From positions 1-10,157 of the forward strand of contig JBKJLF010000888.1 in NCBI GenBank assembly GCA_046597185.1: a stretch of DNA of 10,157 nt, read 5' to 3'. The first letter of the stretch is position 1, and every line of letters begins with the position of its first letter. Source of the stretch: CAMBDR01 sp046597185 (GTDB taxonomy: Bacteria; Pseudomonadota; Gammaproteobacteria; Burkholderiales; Burkholderiaceae_D). A program made the translations under genes and the position numbers. This document shows positions 1 through 6,014 of the stretch, one piece after another. The notes beneath the pieces are model-generated. The model was not told the origin of the DNA. It did no database searches and saw only the letters and a program-made list of their open reading frames with translations.

Positions 1-96
1 GGTGGGGATAAATCAGAATTACAATGGATTGGCTTTGTGCTGCTTATGCCAACTGTTGCGTCATGGCGACGGGCTGGCCGCCATGGCTGTGGTGTT

Positions 97-402
97 TCAG
101 TTTATTGGCAGATCAAGAAATTCTCTTGCCTGTGTTTCTGTCATACCTTTTTGCATTGCAGACCGGATTGCTCTGGCATTGGCTTCGTTCGCGCCGCGTG
201 CCTCACCGCGTGCCTCACCGCGTGCCTCACCGCGTGCCTCACCGCGTGCTTCACCACGCCGTTCAGCCGCTCTGAGTTCGGTGAGTTCAGTCATCAAGGC
301 GCGTTCGCGCACGTCGGCTAAGCGGCGTGTTTCTTCATCGCTCGACAGCGTTGTCAGTATGTGCATGGCTTCCAGCACCGGCGGGTAGGCGATTTGGTTC
401 AT
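97..402 (-). CDS. Possible intragenic RpnS-like C-terminal protein (internal start)
   Basis: Within the Rpn nuclease gene, ATG at 400-402 (Met194 of the full protein) has a strong Shine-Dalgarno match, GGAAGGA at 413-419, spaced 10 bases away. Initiation there would give a 101-residue protein lacking the nuclease core and carrying the GEAR repeats and tail. In E. coli, some rpn genes are known to encode such internal C-terminal proteins (RpnS), which inhibit the full-length toxic nuclease. That this happens here is inference. The purine-rich site also encodes WKE in the long protein, so the match could be coincidental. Confidence 0.35.
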   Translation of the reverse strand: MNQIAYPPVLEAMHILTTLSSDEETRRLADVRERALMTELTELRAAERRGEARGEARGEARGEARGEARGANEANARAIRSAMQKGMTETQAREFLDLPIN

Positions 403-981
403 GATGTCTGGTTCCTTCCAATGTTGAAAATACTTGACCCAGGCGGCCAAAGCCGCCCATCTGTCAGTTTGCCCCTCAGGCGCGCCAGCCGCGAGGCGGT
501 CGCTTTTTGCCAATTCTACAATGTAAAGCTGAAGTTCGCTACCCAGTCTGACGGATGGATTGTCCCGGTCACGCATTTCAAAGCACCAATCAGCCTGTTT
601 TTGCCCTGGAAACAGGTCGTAGGCCAGTAAATGAATGCCGATCACGGGTTTTAATTCATTATAGGCGATACCTGCTTTTAATTGGGTGCTTAATGTTTTG
701 GACAAATACAACATGCTGCGCGCGCTCCACTCTTCGCGCCGGCTCATTTGCATTTCGACATTAAATAAATTCCCGGCGGCGTCTTTGGCCAAAATGTCGA
801 GCACAATATATTTGCCATTCAATTCTTCGGCGGCGATTTGTGGGTTGAGGACCTCGACTACCGTAATCGGCGTTTCGTTGGCGCGCACGGCGTTGATCAG
901 GTCGGTCAGCAGAGGCAGGGAGCGGGAGAACAATAGTTTGAAAACCAGATCGTTGCGTGGGTCGAGCAGAGGAGCGTTCAT
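97..981 (-). CDS. Rpn-family PD-(D/E)XK nuclease (recombination-promoting nuclease / putative transposase)
   Basis: Predicted 294-residue DNA endonuclease of the Rpn (YhgA-like, PDDEXK_2) family. Family members in E. coli are DNases linked to RecA-independent recombination and phage defence. The N-terminal signature DPRNDLVFKLLF lies at residues 7-18. The nuclease core follows with YIVLDILAKD (D62) and NVEMQ (E76, Q78), then the family segment RSMLYLSKTL around 88-97. Length is normal for the family. Residues 243-262 are five perfect GEAR repeats, followed by a short helical tail ending LDLPIN; repetitive variable tails are typical of Rpn proteins. The start ATG is preceded by AAAGG about 10 bases upstream. 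An in-frame upstream extension was not used because the family signature begins at residue 7. The gene is divergent from the 144-residue acidic gene, and a LexA-like box lies 46 bases upstream. Family assignment is firm; a biological role here is inferred. Confidence 0.9.
   Translation of the reverse strand: MNAPLLDPRNDLVFKLLFSRSLPLLTDLINAVRANETPITVVEVLNPQIAAEELNGKYIVLDILAKDAAGNLFNVEMQMSRREEWSARSMLYLSKTLSTQLKAGIAYNELKPVIGIHLLAYDLFPGQKQADWCFEMRDRDNPSVRLGSELQLYIVELAKSDRLAAGAPEGQTDRWAALAAWVKYFQHWKEPDIMNQIAYPPVLEAMHILTTLSSDEETRRLADVRERALMTELTELRAAERRGEARGEARGEARGEARGEARGANEANARAIRSAMQKGMTETQAREFLDLPIN
195..254 (-). repeat. 12-bp coding tandem repeat, 5 copies (GEAR)
   Basis: Five consecutive copies of CGCGTGCCTCAC (plus-strand reading) run from 195 to 254; only the last differs, by one base (GCTTCAC). 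On the minus strand they encode five GEAR units at residues 243-262 of the Rpn nuclease. The unit is a multiple of three, so slippage would lengthen or shorten the tail without a frameshift. The near identity at DNA level argues for recent expansion. Confidence 0.95.
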
Positions 982-1027
982 TTTGACAGACCTTTCGATG
1001 TGGGTGGTGGATGAATTGCGATTGGCG

Positions 1028-1043
1028 CTGTTTATTTTAACAG
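1028..1043. promoter_or_regulatory. LexA-type SOS box (CTGT-N8-ACAG)
   Basis: CTGTTTATTTTAACAG is an exact match to CTGT-N8-ACAG, the LexA operator of beta- and gamma-proteobacteria, with the AT-rich centre typical of strong sites. It overlaps the -10 of the candidate promoter for the Rpn nuclease and lies 46 bases before that gene's start codon. It also lies about 140 bases before the divergent acidic gene. The outer flanks (CG and TG) do not extend the E. coli consensus. The match is seen directly; SOS control is inferred. Confidence 0.55.
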
Positions 1044-1062
1044 TGAAATCAAGGCTTGCCCA
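1034..1062 (-). promoter_or_regulatory. Candidate sigma70 promoter of the Rpn nuclease gene
   Basis: Read on the minus strand, TGGGCA (1057-1062, 4 of 6 to the -35 consensus) and TAAAAT (1034-1039, 5 of 6 to the -10 consensus) are separated by 17 bases. Transcription would begin near 1027 and give a leader of about 45 bases containing the AAAGG ribosome site. The -10 hexamer lies inside the LexA-like palindrome, so repressor binding would block it. The prediction rests on consensus matching only. Confidence 0.45.
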
Positions 1063-1181
1063 TTTTGATGGAAAATTTTGCGATAATGAGCACACGCAAA
1101 CAGCGGGAACGGCGTTGCAATTTTTAAAGATGATGATGGTAAATTGATTAATGTGTTGGTTTTTTTAAGGAGATTGATCGT

Positions 1182-1616
1182 ATGGGTATGACACTTTGGA
1201 TGCAAACATTGGATGGCAGAAATATGTCGGAAGACAGCGATGATTATTCGCTCATGCACGACATGGCTGAAACGCTGGATGAACTCTGTGAGAAACTGGA
1301 TGTTCCCAAGCTGACTTCGTTTTTCGACATGACCGACCTTGAATTGAACACGGACGATGATTATGATGGTGACGAAGAGACGGAAGTGGATGACGAAACC
1401 GGCTTGGCTTACGGTATCGATGATATGGCGTGGTTCGATGTCGCAACAGGTTTGGTGACGCTGCAAGCCCTGCGCGATGAAGTTGAAGGGACCTGGGGCG
1501 AGGAGCTTGATGAGGATAGTCGGGAAATTTTGTTGGAAGAGTTGGAGGGTTGTATCGACATATTGACCGATCTGCCGTCCGAAAGCGGCAAGTTTCATTT
1601 GGCGGTGATAATGTAG
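1182..1616 (+). CDS. Very acidic conserved-looking hypothetical protein (144 aa)
   Basis: I do not recognise a named domain. The 144-residue product has 24 Asp and 19 Glu against 6 Lys plus Arg, so it is extremely acidic. The densest stretch is around residues 57-75 (TDDDYDGDEETEVDDETG). The N-terminal part (TLWMQTLDGR, then LMHDMAETLDELCEKL) and the C-terminal part (EEELEGCIDILTDL-like helices) look like a folded, helical protein rather than a disordered one. There is no signal peptide or membrane segment, so it is probably cytoplasmic. The start is supported by AAGGAG at 1167-1172, nine bases before ATG. It is divergent from the Rpn nuclease and followed by a strong intrinsic terminator, so it appears to be a single-gene unit. 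Function is unknown. Its charge would fit a DNA mimic, but many ordinary small proteins are acidic too. Confidence 0.8.
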   Translation: MGMTLWMQTLDGRNMSEDSDDYSLMHDMAETLDELCEKLDVPKLTSFFDMTDLELNTDDDYDGDEETEVDDETGLAYGIDDMAWFDVATGLVTLQALRDEVEGTWGEELDEDSREILLEELEGCIDILTDLPSESGKFHLAVIM

Positions 1617-1640
1617 GCGCGCCAAATTGGTTGGATGAGA

Positions 1641-1673
1641 CAGGCAGCATGCATTGGCTGTGCTGCCTGTTTT
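1641..1673 (+). terminator. Rho-independent terminator after the acidic gene
   Basis: A perfect 9-bp stem, CAGGCAGCA (1641-1649) with TGCTGCCTG (1661-1669), encloses an 11-base loop and is followed by TTTT at 1670-1673. It begins 24 bases after the stop of the acidic 144-residue gene and points the same way. On the minus strand the hairpin is not followed by a T run, so it would serve the convergent 182-residue gene poorly. Confidence 0.8.
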
Positions 1674-1731
1674 GTGTAGCCAAAAATGGCGTTTTGCAAA
1701 CATGGCTGTTCGGCCAGGTCGCGGTCAGGCC

Positions 1732-2280
1732 TTATTCCTCCAAAGCCAGCATGCCAGAGCCGGTGTCGTGTTCAATCGCCTGCTGTTCCAGCACATCGGT
1801 TTCCAATACCCGGTGCAACAAGGTATAGCTCACGCGCCACTGCATGGTGCCGCACAGCACGGTCACCGATTTATCATTGAGCCGGATCACCTTGCCGCTT
1901 CGCTGTTGATGATTACGGTCAAGAAAGCCCACCATCTCCCCCACGGCAACTTCATTGCGGCTCAAGCCTTGTTTGGTTTGTTCGCGGATTTGCACATCGT
2001 CACCATCCAGATTGATGGCAGCGGCTTCAATCAACCAGCGTTTGCCATCGTCTTTATCCAAAACCACGACTTGTTTGCGGCGTATCTCCAGAATTGTTGC
2101 CTGATGCAGTCCATTGGCGTGTTCGTTGAAATATTCCACCGCCTGCCCGACCTGCAAGCGTGACAGCACGGCTTGCACATAACGCGGCTCATTCAAAACC
2201 CGGTTAATCGCCGAGCGCATACGGAACAGTTGGAATGCGGAAGCGGCATTCAAGGCTTTAAATACGGCGGAAAAATCCAT
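1732..2280 (-). CDS. Hypothetical protein with two tandem SH3/KOW-like barrels (182 aa)
   Basis: I do not recognise a named family. After an N-terminal helical segment (residues 1-40) come two copies of a similar beta-rich unit. Unit 1 (about 44-91) starts VGQAVEYF and has ATILEIRRKQVVVL then W82. Unit 2 (about 113-159) starts VGEMVGFL and has GKVIRLNDKSVTVL then W148. The pattern VGxxVxF, a central VxxxxxxxVxVL strand pair and a conserved Trp resembles KOW/Tudor/SH3-type barrels that bind RNA, DNA or protein. There is no signal peptide or membrane segment. The start ATG was chosen because AGGAG lies 10 bases upstream; the longer in-frame extension lacks support. It converges on the acidic gene and is divergent from the nucleotidyltransferase operon. 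A nucleic-acid-binding role is inference. Confidence 0.8.
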   Translation of the reverse strand: MDFSAVFKALNAASAFQLFRMRSAINRVLNEPRYVQAVLSRLQVGQAVEYFNEHANGLHQATILEIRRKQVVVLDKDDGKRWLIEAAAINLDGDDVQIREQTKQGLSRNEVAVGEMVGFLDRNHQQRSGKVIRLNDKSVTVLCGTMQWRVSYTLLHRVLETDVLEQQAIEHDTGSGMLALEE

Positions 2281-2361
2281 TTTTTTATCACTCCTATGGG
2301 TTATGGTTGGGGCAGGTGCTTGCTGAAGGGGGTATTTTACAGCAGTGGACAAGGCGACGGC

Positions 2362-2390
2362 TTGCAACACGGGGCGGCAGGCGTTATGAT
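2362..2390 (+). promoter_or_regulatory. Candidate sigma70 promoter of the 73-aa / nucleotidyltransferase operon
   Basis: TTGCAA at 2362-2367 (4 of 6 to the -35 consensus) and TATGAT at 2385-2390 (5 of 6 to the -10 consensus) are separated by the ideal 17 bases. Transcription would start near 2397, about 25 bases before the first ATG. The site lies in the 140-base gap between two divergent genes. It is the best sigma70 match I found in the window. Confidence 0.6.
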
Positions 2391-2420
2391 GCAGACTAAT
2401 CCTGAAATGAGGGAGTTGTG

Positions 2421-2642
2421 ATGAGACAGGTTGGCAAACGACGCGAAGCGCCCATTTCCGAGCATGCCAGTGCCGTGCTGCTGGTGGAAGGTGCTCGTTT
2501 TAACGAAGTAGTGGCCCATTTGGCACCGTCAACTTTTGTGCCGAAAGGCATTTACCGCTTTAAAAGCCATGAAGCGATGAATCAACATCAACAAGATTGT
2601 CTGGTGCAGGGCATGGGGCGGCTGGCGGCGGAGCGTGCGTAA
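2421..2642 (+). CDS. Small protein encoded ahead of nucleotidyltransferase; candidate antitoxin (73 aa)
   Basis: A 73-residue protein with no domain I can name. Recognisable segments are ARFNEVVAHLAPSTFVPKG (26-43), then YRFKSHEAMNQHQ (45-57), and a helical tail GMGRLAAERA. It is not membrane or exported. ATG at 2421 is chosen over the GTG immediately before it because GAGGGAG at 2409-2415 sits five bases upstream. Its TAA stop overlaps the ATG of the next gene by one base (TAATG), so translation of the two is almost certainly coupled. A small gene coupled to an AbiEii-like nucleotidyltransferase resembles a type of toxin-antitoxin or abortive-infection pair. The antitoxin role is inference from position and size only. 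Confidence 0.75.
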   Translation: MRQVGKRREAPISEHASAVLLVEGARFNEVVAHLAPSTFVPKGIYRFKSHEAMNQHQQDCLVQGMGRLAAERA

Positions 2643-3142
2643 TGGAAGAATTTTGCCGCCCTGCGACGCTGGAAGATTTGAAGTTATTATTACGCTCGTT
2701 GAATGAACATCAGGTTGAATATTTGCTGATTAGTGGTTATGCCTTGGCGACCCACGGCTACCAGCGTGCAACCACGGATATTGATGTATTGATACCCGCA
2801 ACGGCAGAAGCTGGCCAGCGCTTGAAAGATGCATTGATGGTATTGCCGGATCAGGCGGCGAAAGACCTTGAGCCGGAATGGTTTGAAGAAGGTGAAAATA
2901 TTCGGGTTGCCGATGCATTTGTGGTAGATATCATGCTCAATGCCAATGGGCAGACCTTTGCCACTCTCAAACAATATGCTGAAACGGTGGATCTGGATGG
3001 TATCCCGGTGAGAACGGTGAGTCTTGAAGGATTGCTCTTGACCAAGCAAACCATGCGTGACAAAGACGTGAGTGACCGTATTATTTTGGAGCGGGCGATT
3101 GCGGTATTTAAGCAGCAGCGACGCAAGCCGGATAGCGATTAA
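2642..3142 (+). CDS. Nucleotidyltransferase, AbiEii/DUF6036-like (candidate toxin)
   Basis: A 166-residue protein of the pol-beta nucleotidyltransferase superfamily. The core motif LLISGYALATHGYQRATTDIDVLI spans residues 28-51. S31-G32 forms the nucleotide-binding turn, and D46 and D48 of the DID motif are the likely metal ligands. D96 (VVDIML) is a good third acidic residue. The C-terminal LLLTKQTMRDKDVSD (131-145) matches the K..xR.KD..D motif of AbiEii-like and DUF6036 proteins. All key residues are present, so it looks active. Family members transfer nucleotides to RNA or protein targets, and several are toxins; the target here is unknown. ATG is used because it overlaps the upstream stop (TAATG) and has GGAG eight bases before it. 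A start 45 bases earlier is in frame but lies inside the upstream gene and lacks support. Confidence 0.88.
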   Translation: MEEFCRPATLEDLKLLLRSLNEHQVEYLLISGYALATHGYQRATTDIDVLIPATAEAGQRLKDALMVLPDQAAKDLEPEWFEEGENIRVADAFVVDIMLNANGQTFATLKQYAETVDLDGIPVRTVSLEGLLLTKQTMRDKDVSDRIILERAIAVFKQQRRKPDSD

Positions 3143-3148
3143 AAGGTG

Positions 3149-3172
3149 CGCTGAGTAAAACGCAGCGTTGTT
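3149..3172 (+). terminator. Weak possible terminator after the nucleotidyltransferase
   Basis: CGCTG (3149-3153) can pair with CAGCG (3163-3167) around a 9-base loop, followed by TTGTT. The stem is only five pairs and the T run is interrupted, so this may be no more than a chance hairpin seven bases after the stop codon. Confidence 0.25.
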
Positions 3173-3378
3173 ACCGTCAGGCTTCTTGCGATTCGTCTGG
3201 CGCGCCTTGTCCCACTTCATCCAATACCCCCTGGCCAATTTCAGCCACGGCGGCAGATTCTTGCCCATCAGCAAAATCCACTTGCTGCGAAGCCAGTTAC
3301 ACCCCGTTATACTGCTCTATTGCAAGCTATCCGCACTCGGCCCACGCATTGGCAGCGAAATTAAGCGATAATAAGCGC

Positions 3379-3419
3379 ACCAATTACACCAATTACACCA
3401 ATTACACCAATTACACCAA
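3379..3419. repeat. 9-bp tandem array ACCAATTAC, 4.6 copies
   Basis: Four perfect copies of ACCAATTAC occupy 3379-3414 and a partial fifth (ACCAA) ends at 3419. The array lies 46 bases upstream of the S9 peptidase start, between isolated -10-like hexamers and the ribosome site. It is therefore probably in the promoter or leader. There are no spacers, so it is not a CRISPR. Confidence 0.95.
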
Positions 3420-3465
3420 AATCAGTATTGTCAAATAGCCTCGACATTTACCGGAGCCAGATTTC

Positions 3466-5937
3466 ATGACCCAACTTCGTCCTTACCTGATTTATGCATT
3501 CAGCCTGACCCTCTTCACCGGTTCTCTTACCAGCTCATCCATGACCCACGCCGCCAGCACCACCCCTCAACCCGGGCAAGGGTACCAAATCCCGCCCGCC
3601 GCCCTGCAAGCCATCGTCGATGCGCCGCGTGCGCCCAGCCTGCATTTAAGCCCCAAACGGGATTGGGCCGCCATGGTGCAAACACCCGCCTTGCCGGGCA
3701 TTCGCGAAGTAGCCCAGCCAGAACTGAAACTGGCCGGTTTGCGCATCAACCCGCGCACCTATTCTGCCAGCCGTTTTGGTTTTGGCAGCGATTTATGGCT
3801 GCTGGGCGTAATCAGCCAAAAAGAAGTGCGCATCAAGGGTTTGCCCACACCATTGCGGCTGGCCGATGTTCAATGGTCGCCCGACAACCGCTATCTGGCC
3901 TTCAGCCATATCGGTGAGAGTGGGGTGGAACTCTGGTTGCTGGATGTGGCCGCCAAAAGCGCACGTCGCCTGGACAAGCAAGTGATTAACAGCGTGGTCA
4001 GTCGCGGCTTTTCCTGGTTGCCCAACAGCCAATCCCTGCTGGTGCGGCATAAGCCCGCCAACCTGGCAGCCGCCCCGGTGTCAGACGGCATACCCACAGG
4101 CCCCAACCTGCAAGAAACCAGCGGCAGCGGCAACAAACAATTGCGCACTTACCCCGATCTGCTGAAAAACGAGGCCGATGCTACCCTGTTTGAACACTAT
4201 GCACGGGTGCAACTGGCCGTGCTGGATTTGTCCGGCACCAGCAAACCCGTTGGCACCCCCGAATTGTTTGTGACGCATCAGGTGTCACCCAACGGCCAAT
4301 TGATCCTGACCCAAAGCATTGATCGCCCGTATTCTTATATTGCGCCACTGCCTACTTTCCCGAAACGGATTGAAATTCGCGATTTGTCCGGCAAGGTGGT
4401 GCATACGCTGGCCAAGCGTGGGCTGGAAGAAGGTTTGCCGCCGGGCGACGATGCGGTGTCAACCGGGCCGCGCCTGCTTTCATGGCGTTCTGACGCCAGC
4501 GCCACCGTGGTCTGGGCTCAGGCGCAAGATGGCGGCGACCCCAAACAAAAAGTGGATGTGCGCGACAAGGTGTTTGCCTTGGCCGCACCCTTCACCGGGC
4601 AGGTGCAAACCCTGGCAGCCCTCGGTGGCCGCTACCATGGCATGCATTGGGGTAATGGCAATGTCGCCTTGCTGGACGAAGGCTGGCACAAAACCCGCGA
4701 GCGCAAACTGTGGCGCATCGCACCGGATGCAGCCACCCGCGCGCCGGAGTTGATTTTTAGCGGCTCCTCCGAAGACGCCTATCAAGACCCCGGTGAGCCG
4801 CTTACTCAGCTTGACCACGCCGGCTTTGCACGCTTGCAATTGCTGGCAGCCGAAACCGTCCTCATGGCAGGCGAGGGGGCCAGCCCGGAAGGCAGCAAAC
4901 CGTTTTTGGATAGCCTGGATTTAGCCAGCAAGAAAAAGCAACGCCTGTTCCAAAGCAGCGGCCCGGTGTATGAAAGCGTGTCCTCGGTGATTTCCGACGA
5001 TGCCAGCGTCCTGATCACCCGGCGCGAAACGCCGGAGCAGCGCCCCAACTATTTTGTGCGTGATCTGAAAAAAATCGGCGATGCGCAATTAAGTGCCTTA
5101 ACCCAATTCCCGCACCCTTTGCCGCAATTGATCGGCATCCAAAAAGAAGTGATTCATTACCAACGCGCCGATGGCGTGGATTTGCATGGCACTTTGTATC
5201 TGCCACCGAATTACGATGCCAAACGCGATGGCCCCTTGCCGCTGTTGATGTGGGCTTATCCGCAGGAATTCAAATCGGCCAGCGCAGCGGGCCAGGTCAA
5301 GGATTCACCTTACCAGTTCAATACCATTAACCCCGCCAGCGCCAAAGCCATGGTGGCCATGGGTTATGCAGTCCTGGATGACCCCGCCATGCCCATCGTC
5401 GGCGTGGGTGATAAAGAACCGAACGACAGCTATCTGCCGCAATTAATTGCCTCCGCCGAAGCCGCCGTGAATGAAGTGGTGCGCCGGGGCGTGGCCGAGC
5501 GGCACCGGATTGCGATTGGCGGCCATTCGTATGGTGGCTTCATGACGGCCAATTTGCTGGCCCACACGCGCCTGTTCCGCGCCGGCATCGCCCGTAGCGG
5601 TGCCTACAACCGCACGCTCACGCCATTTGGCTTTCAGGCCGAAGAGCGCCAATTCTGGCAAGCCAAAGACGTGTATCAAGCCATGTCGCCGTTCAATTAC
5701 GCCGAAAAAATCAAGGATGCTTTGTTGTTTATCCATGGCGAACAGGATAACAACCCCGGCACCTTCCCGATCCAGAGCGAACGCATGTTTCAAGCCATGA
5801 AAGGCTTGGGCGGCACCGCCAAACTGGTAATGTTACCCAACGAGAGCCATGGTTACCGCGCGCGCGAATCGATTTTGCATACGCTGTTTGAAACCAATGC
5901 CTGGCTGGAAAAATATGTGAAAAATGCGCAACCCTGA
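3466..5937 (+). CDS. S9 prolyl-oligopeptidase-fold serine peptidase, glutamyl endopeptidase (CGEP-like)
   Basis: An 823-residue exported serine peptidase predicted to cleave after glutamate. Residues 1-29 form a Sec signal peptide with hydrophobic core IYAFSLTLFTGSL and likely cleavage at THA|A, placing the enzyme in the periplasm or outside. Residues of about 60-550 carry beta-propeller-like repeats (for example VQWSPDNRYLAFSH). The alpha/beta hydrolase domain (about 555-823) has the triad S688 in GGHSYGG, D761 in GEQDNNPG and H795 in NESHGY. The segments YPQEFKS (598-604), ARSGAYNRTLTPFGFQ and HGEQDNNPGT closely resemble plant chloroplast glutamyl endopeptidase CGEP, which separates this protein from ordinary dipeptidyl peptidases. 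Start ATG has GGAG nine bases upstream. It is followed 77 bases later by the TldD/TldE-like pair, probably in one transcript. Glutamate specificity is by family resemblance. Confidence 0.93.
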   Translation: MTQLRPYLIYAFSLTLFTGSLTSSSMTHAASTTPQPGQGYQIPPAALQAIVDAPRAPSLHLSPKRDWAAMVQTPALPGIREVAQPELKLAGLRINPRTYSASRFGFGSDLWLLGVISQKEVRIKGLPTPLRLADVQWSPDNRYLAFSHIGESGVELWLLDVAAKSARRLDKQVINSVVSRGFSWLPNSQSLLVRHKPANLAAAPVSDGIPTGPNLQETSGSGNKQLRTYPDLLKNEADATLFEHYARVQLAVLDLSGTSKPVGTPELFVTHQVSPNGQLILTQSIDRPYSYIAPLPTFPKRIEIRDLSGKVVHTLAKRGLEEGLPPGDDAVSTGPRLLSWRSDASATVVWAQAQDGGDPKQKVDVRDKVFALAAPFTGQVQTLAALGGRYHGMHWGNGNVALLDEGWHKTRERKLWRIAPDAATRAPELIFSGSSEDAYQDPGEPLTQLDHAGFARLQLLAAETVLMAGEGASPEGSKPFLDSLDLASKKKQRLFQSSGPVYESVSSVISDDASVLITRRETPEQRPNYFVRDLKKIGDAQLSALTQFPHPLPQLIGIQKEVIHYQRADGVDLHGTLYLPPNYDAKRDGPLPLLMWAYPQEFKSASAAGQVKDSPYQFNTINPASAKAMVAMGYAVLDDPAMPIVGVGDKEPNDSYLPQLIASAEAAVNEVVRRGVAERHRIAIGGHSYGGFMTANLLAHTRLFRAGIARSGAYNRTLTPFGFQAEERQFWQAKDVYQAMSPFNYAEKIKDALLFIHGEQDNNPGTFPIQSERMFQAMKGLGGTAKLVMLPNESHGYRARESILHTLFETNAWLEKYVKNAQP

Positions 5938-5943
5938 CACCAT

Positions 5944-5974
5944 CCGCCCACGGCCAGCGCATTGGGTTGGGCGG
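5944..5974 (+). other. Intercistronic hairpin between S9 peptidase and TldD-like gene
   Basis: CCGCCCA (5944-5950) pairs perfectly with TGGGCGG (5968-5974) around a 17-base loop, seven bases after the peptidase stop. No T run follows (GTGCCAG), so it is not a standard terminator. It could stabilise the upstream message or tune read-through into the TldD/TldE-like genes; it could also be chance in GC-rich sequence. Confidence 0.3.
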
Positions 5975-6014
5975 TGCCAGAATTGATTGAACTATTTCTT
6001 ATGGAGTGCAAACC

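Larger units (their letters stand above)
3143..3465. other. Intergenic spacer before the peptidase cluster
   Basis: No gene is supported in these 323 bases. The open frames on either strand lack ribosome sites and family resemblance. TATACT at 3308-3313 is a fair -10, but the nearest -35-like element (TTGCTG, 3282-3287) is 20 bases away, so the peptidase promoter is uncertain. GATAAT at 3367-3372 is another isolated -10-like hexamer. A 9-bp tandem array fills 3379-3419, and the GGAG ribosome site of the next gene is at 3453-3456. Confidence 0.6.

Noticed and set aside
62..85. Inverted repeat CATGGCG/CGCCATG downstream of the Rpn gene as a terminator
   Set aside because: The 7-bp stem has a 10-base loop and no T run on the relevant strand, so it does not qualify as an intrinsic terminator.
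1082..1145. Promoter for the acidic gene (GATAAT at 1082-1087, or TTGCAA at 1115-1120)
   Set aside because: GATAAT has no -35 at 16-18 bases. TTGCAA has only TAAATT at 19 bases, so neither is good enough to list.
1032..1703. 223-codon minus-strand open frame across the acidic gene
   Set aside because: It runs antisense through a gene with a strong AAGGAG site and its own terminator, and spans the terminator and the LexA-like box, so it is a shadow.
2690..3274. Long minus-strand open frame opposite the nucleotidyltransferase
   Set aside because: It lies mostly antisense to a gene with clear catalytic motifs, has no ribosome site and shows no family resemblance.
3172..3300. Coding-like minus-strand stretch in the spacer, possibly a gene remnant
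   Set aside because: Two minus frames look somewhat protein-like, but both are bounded by stops, lack starts with ribosome sites and match nothing I recognise.
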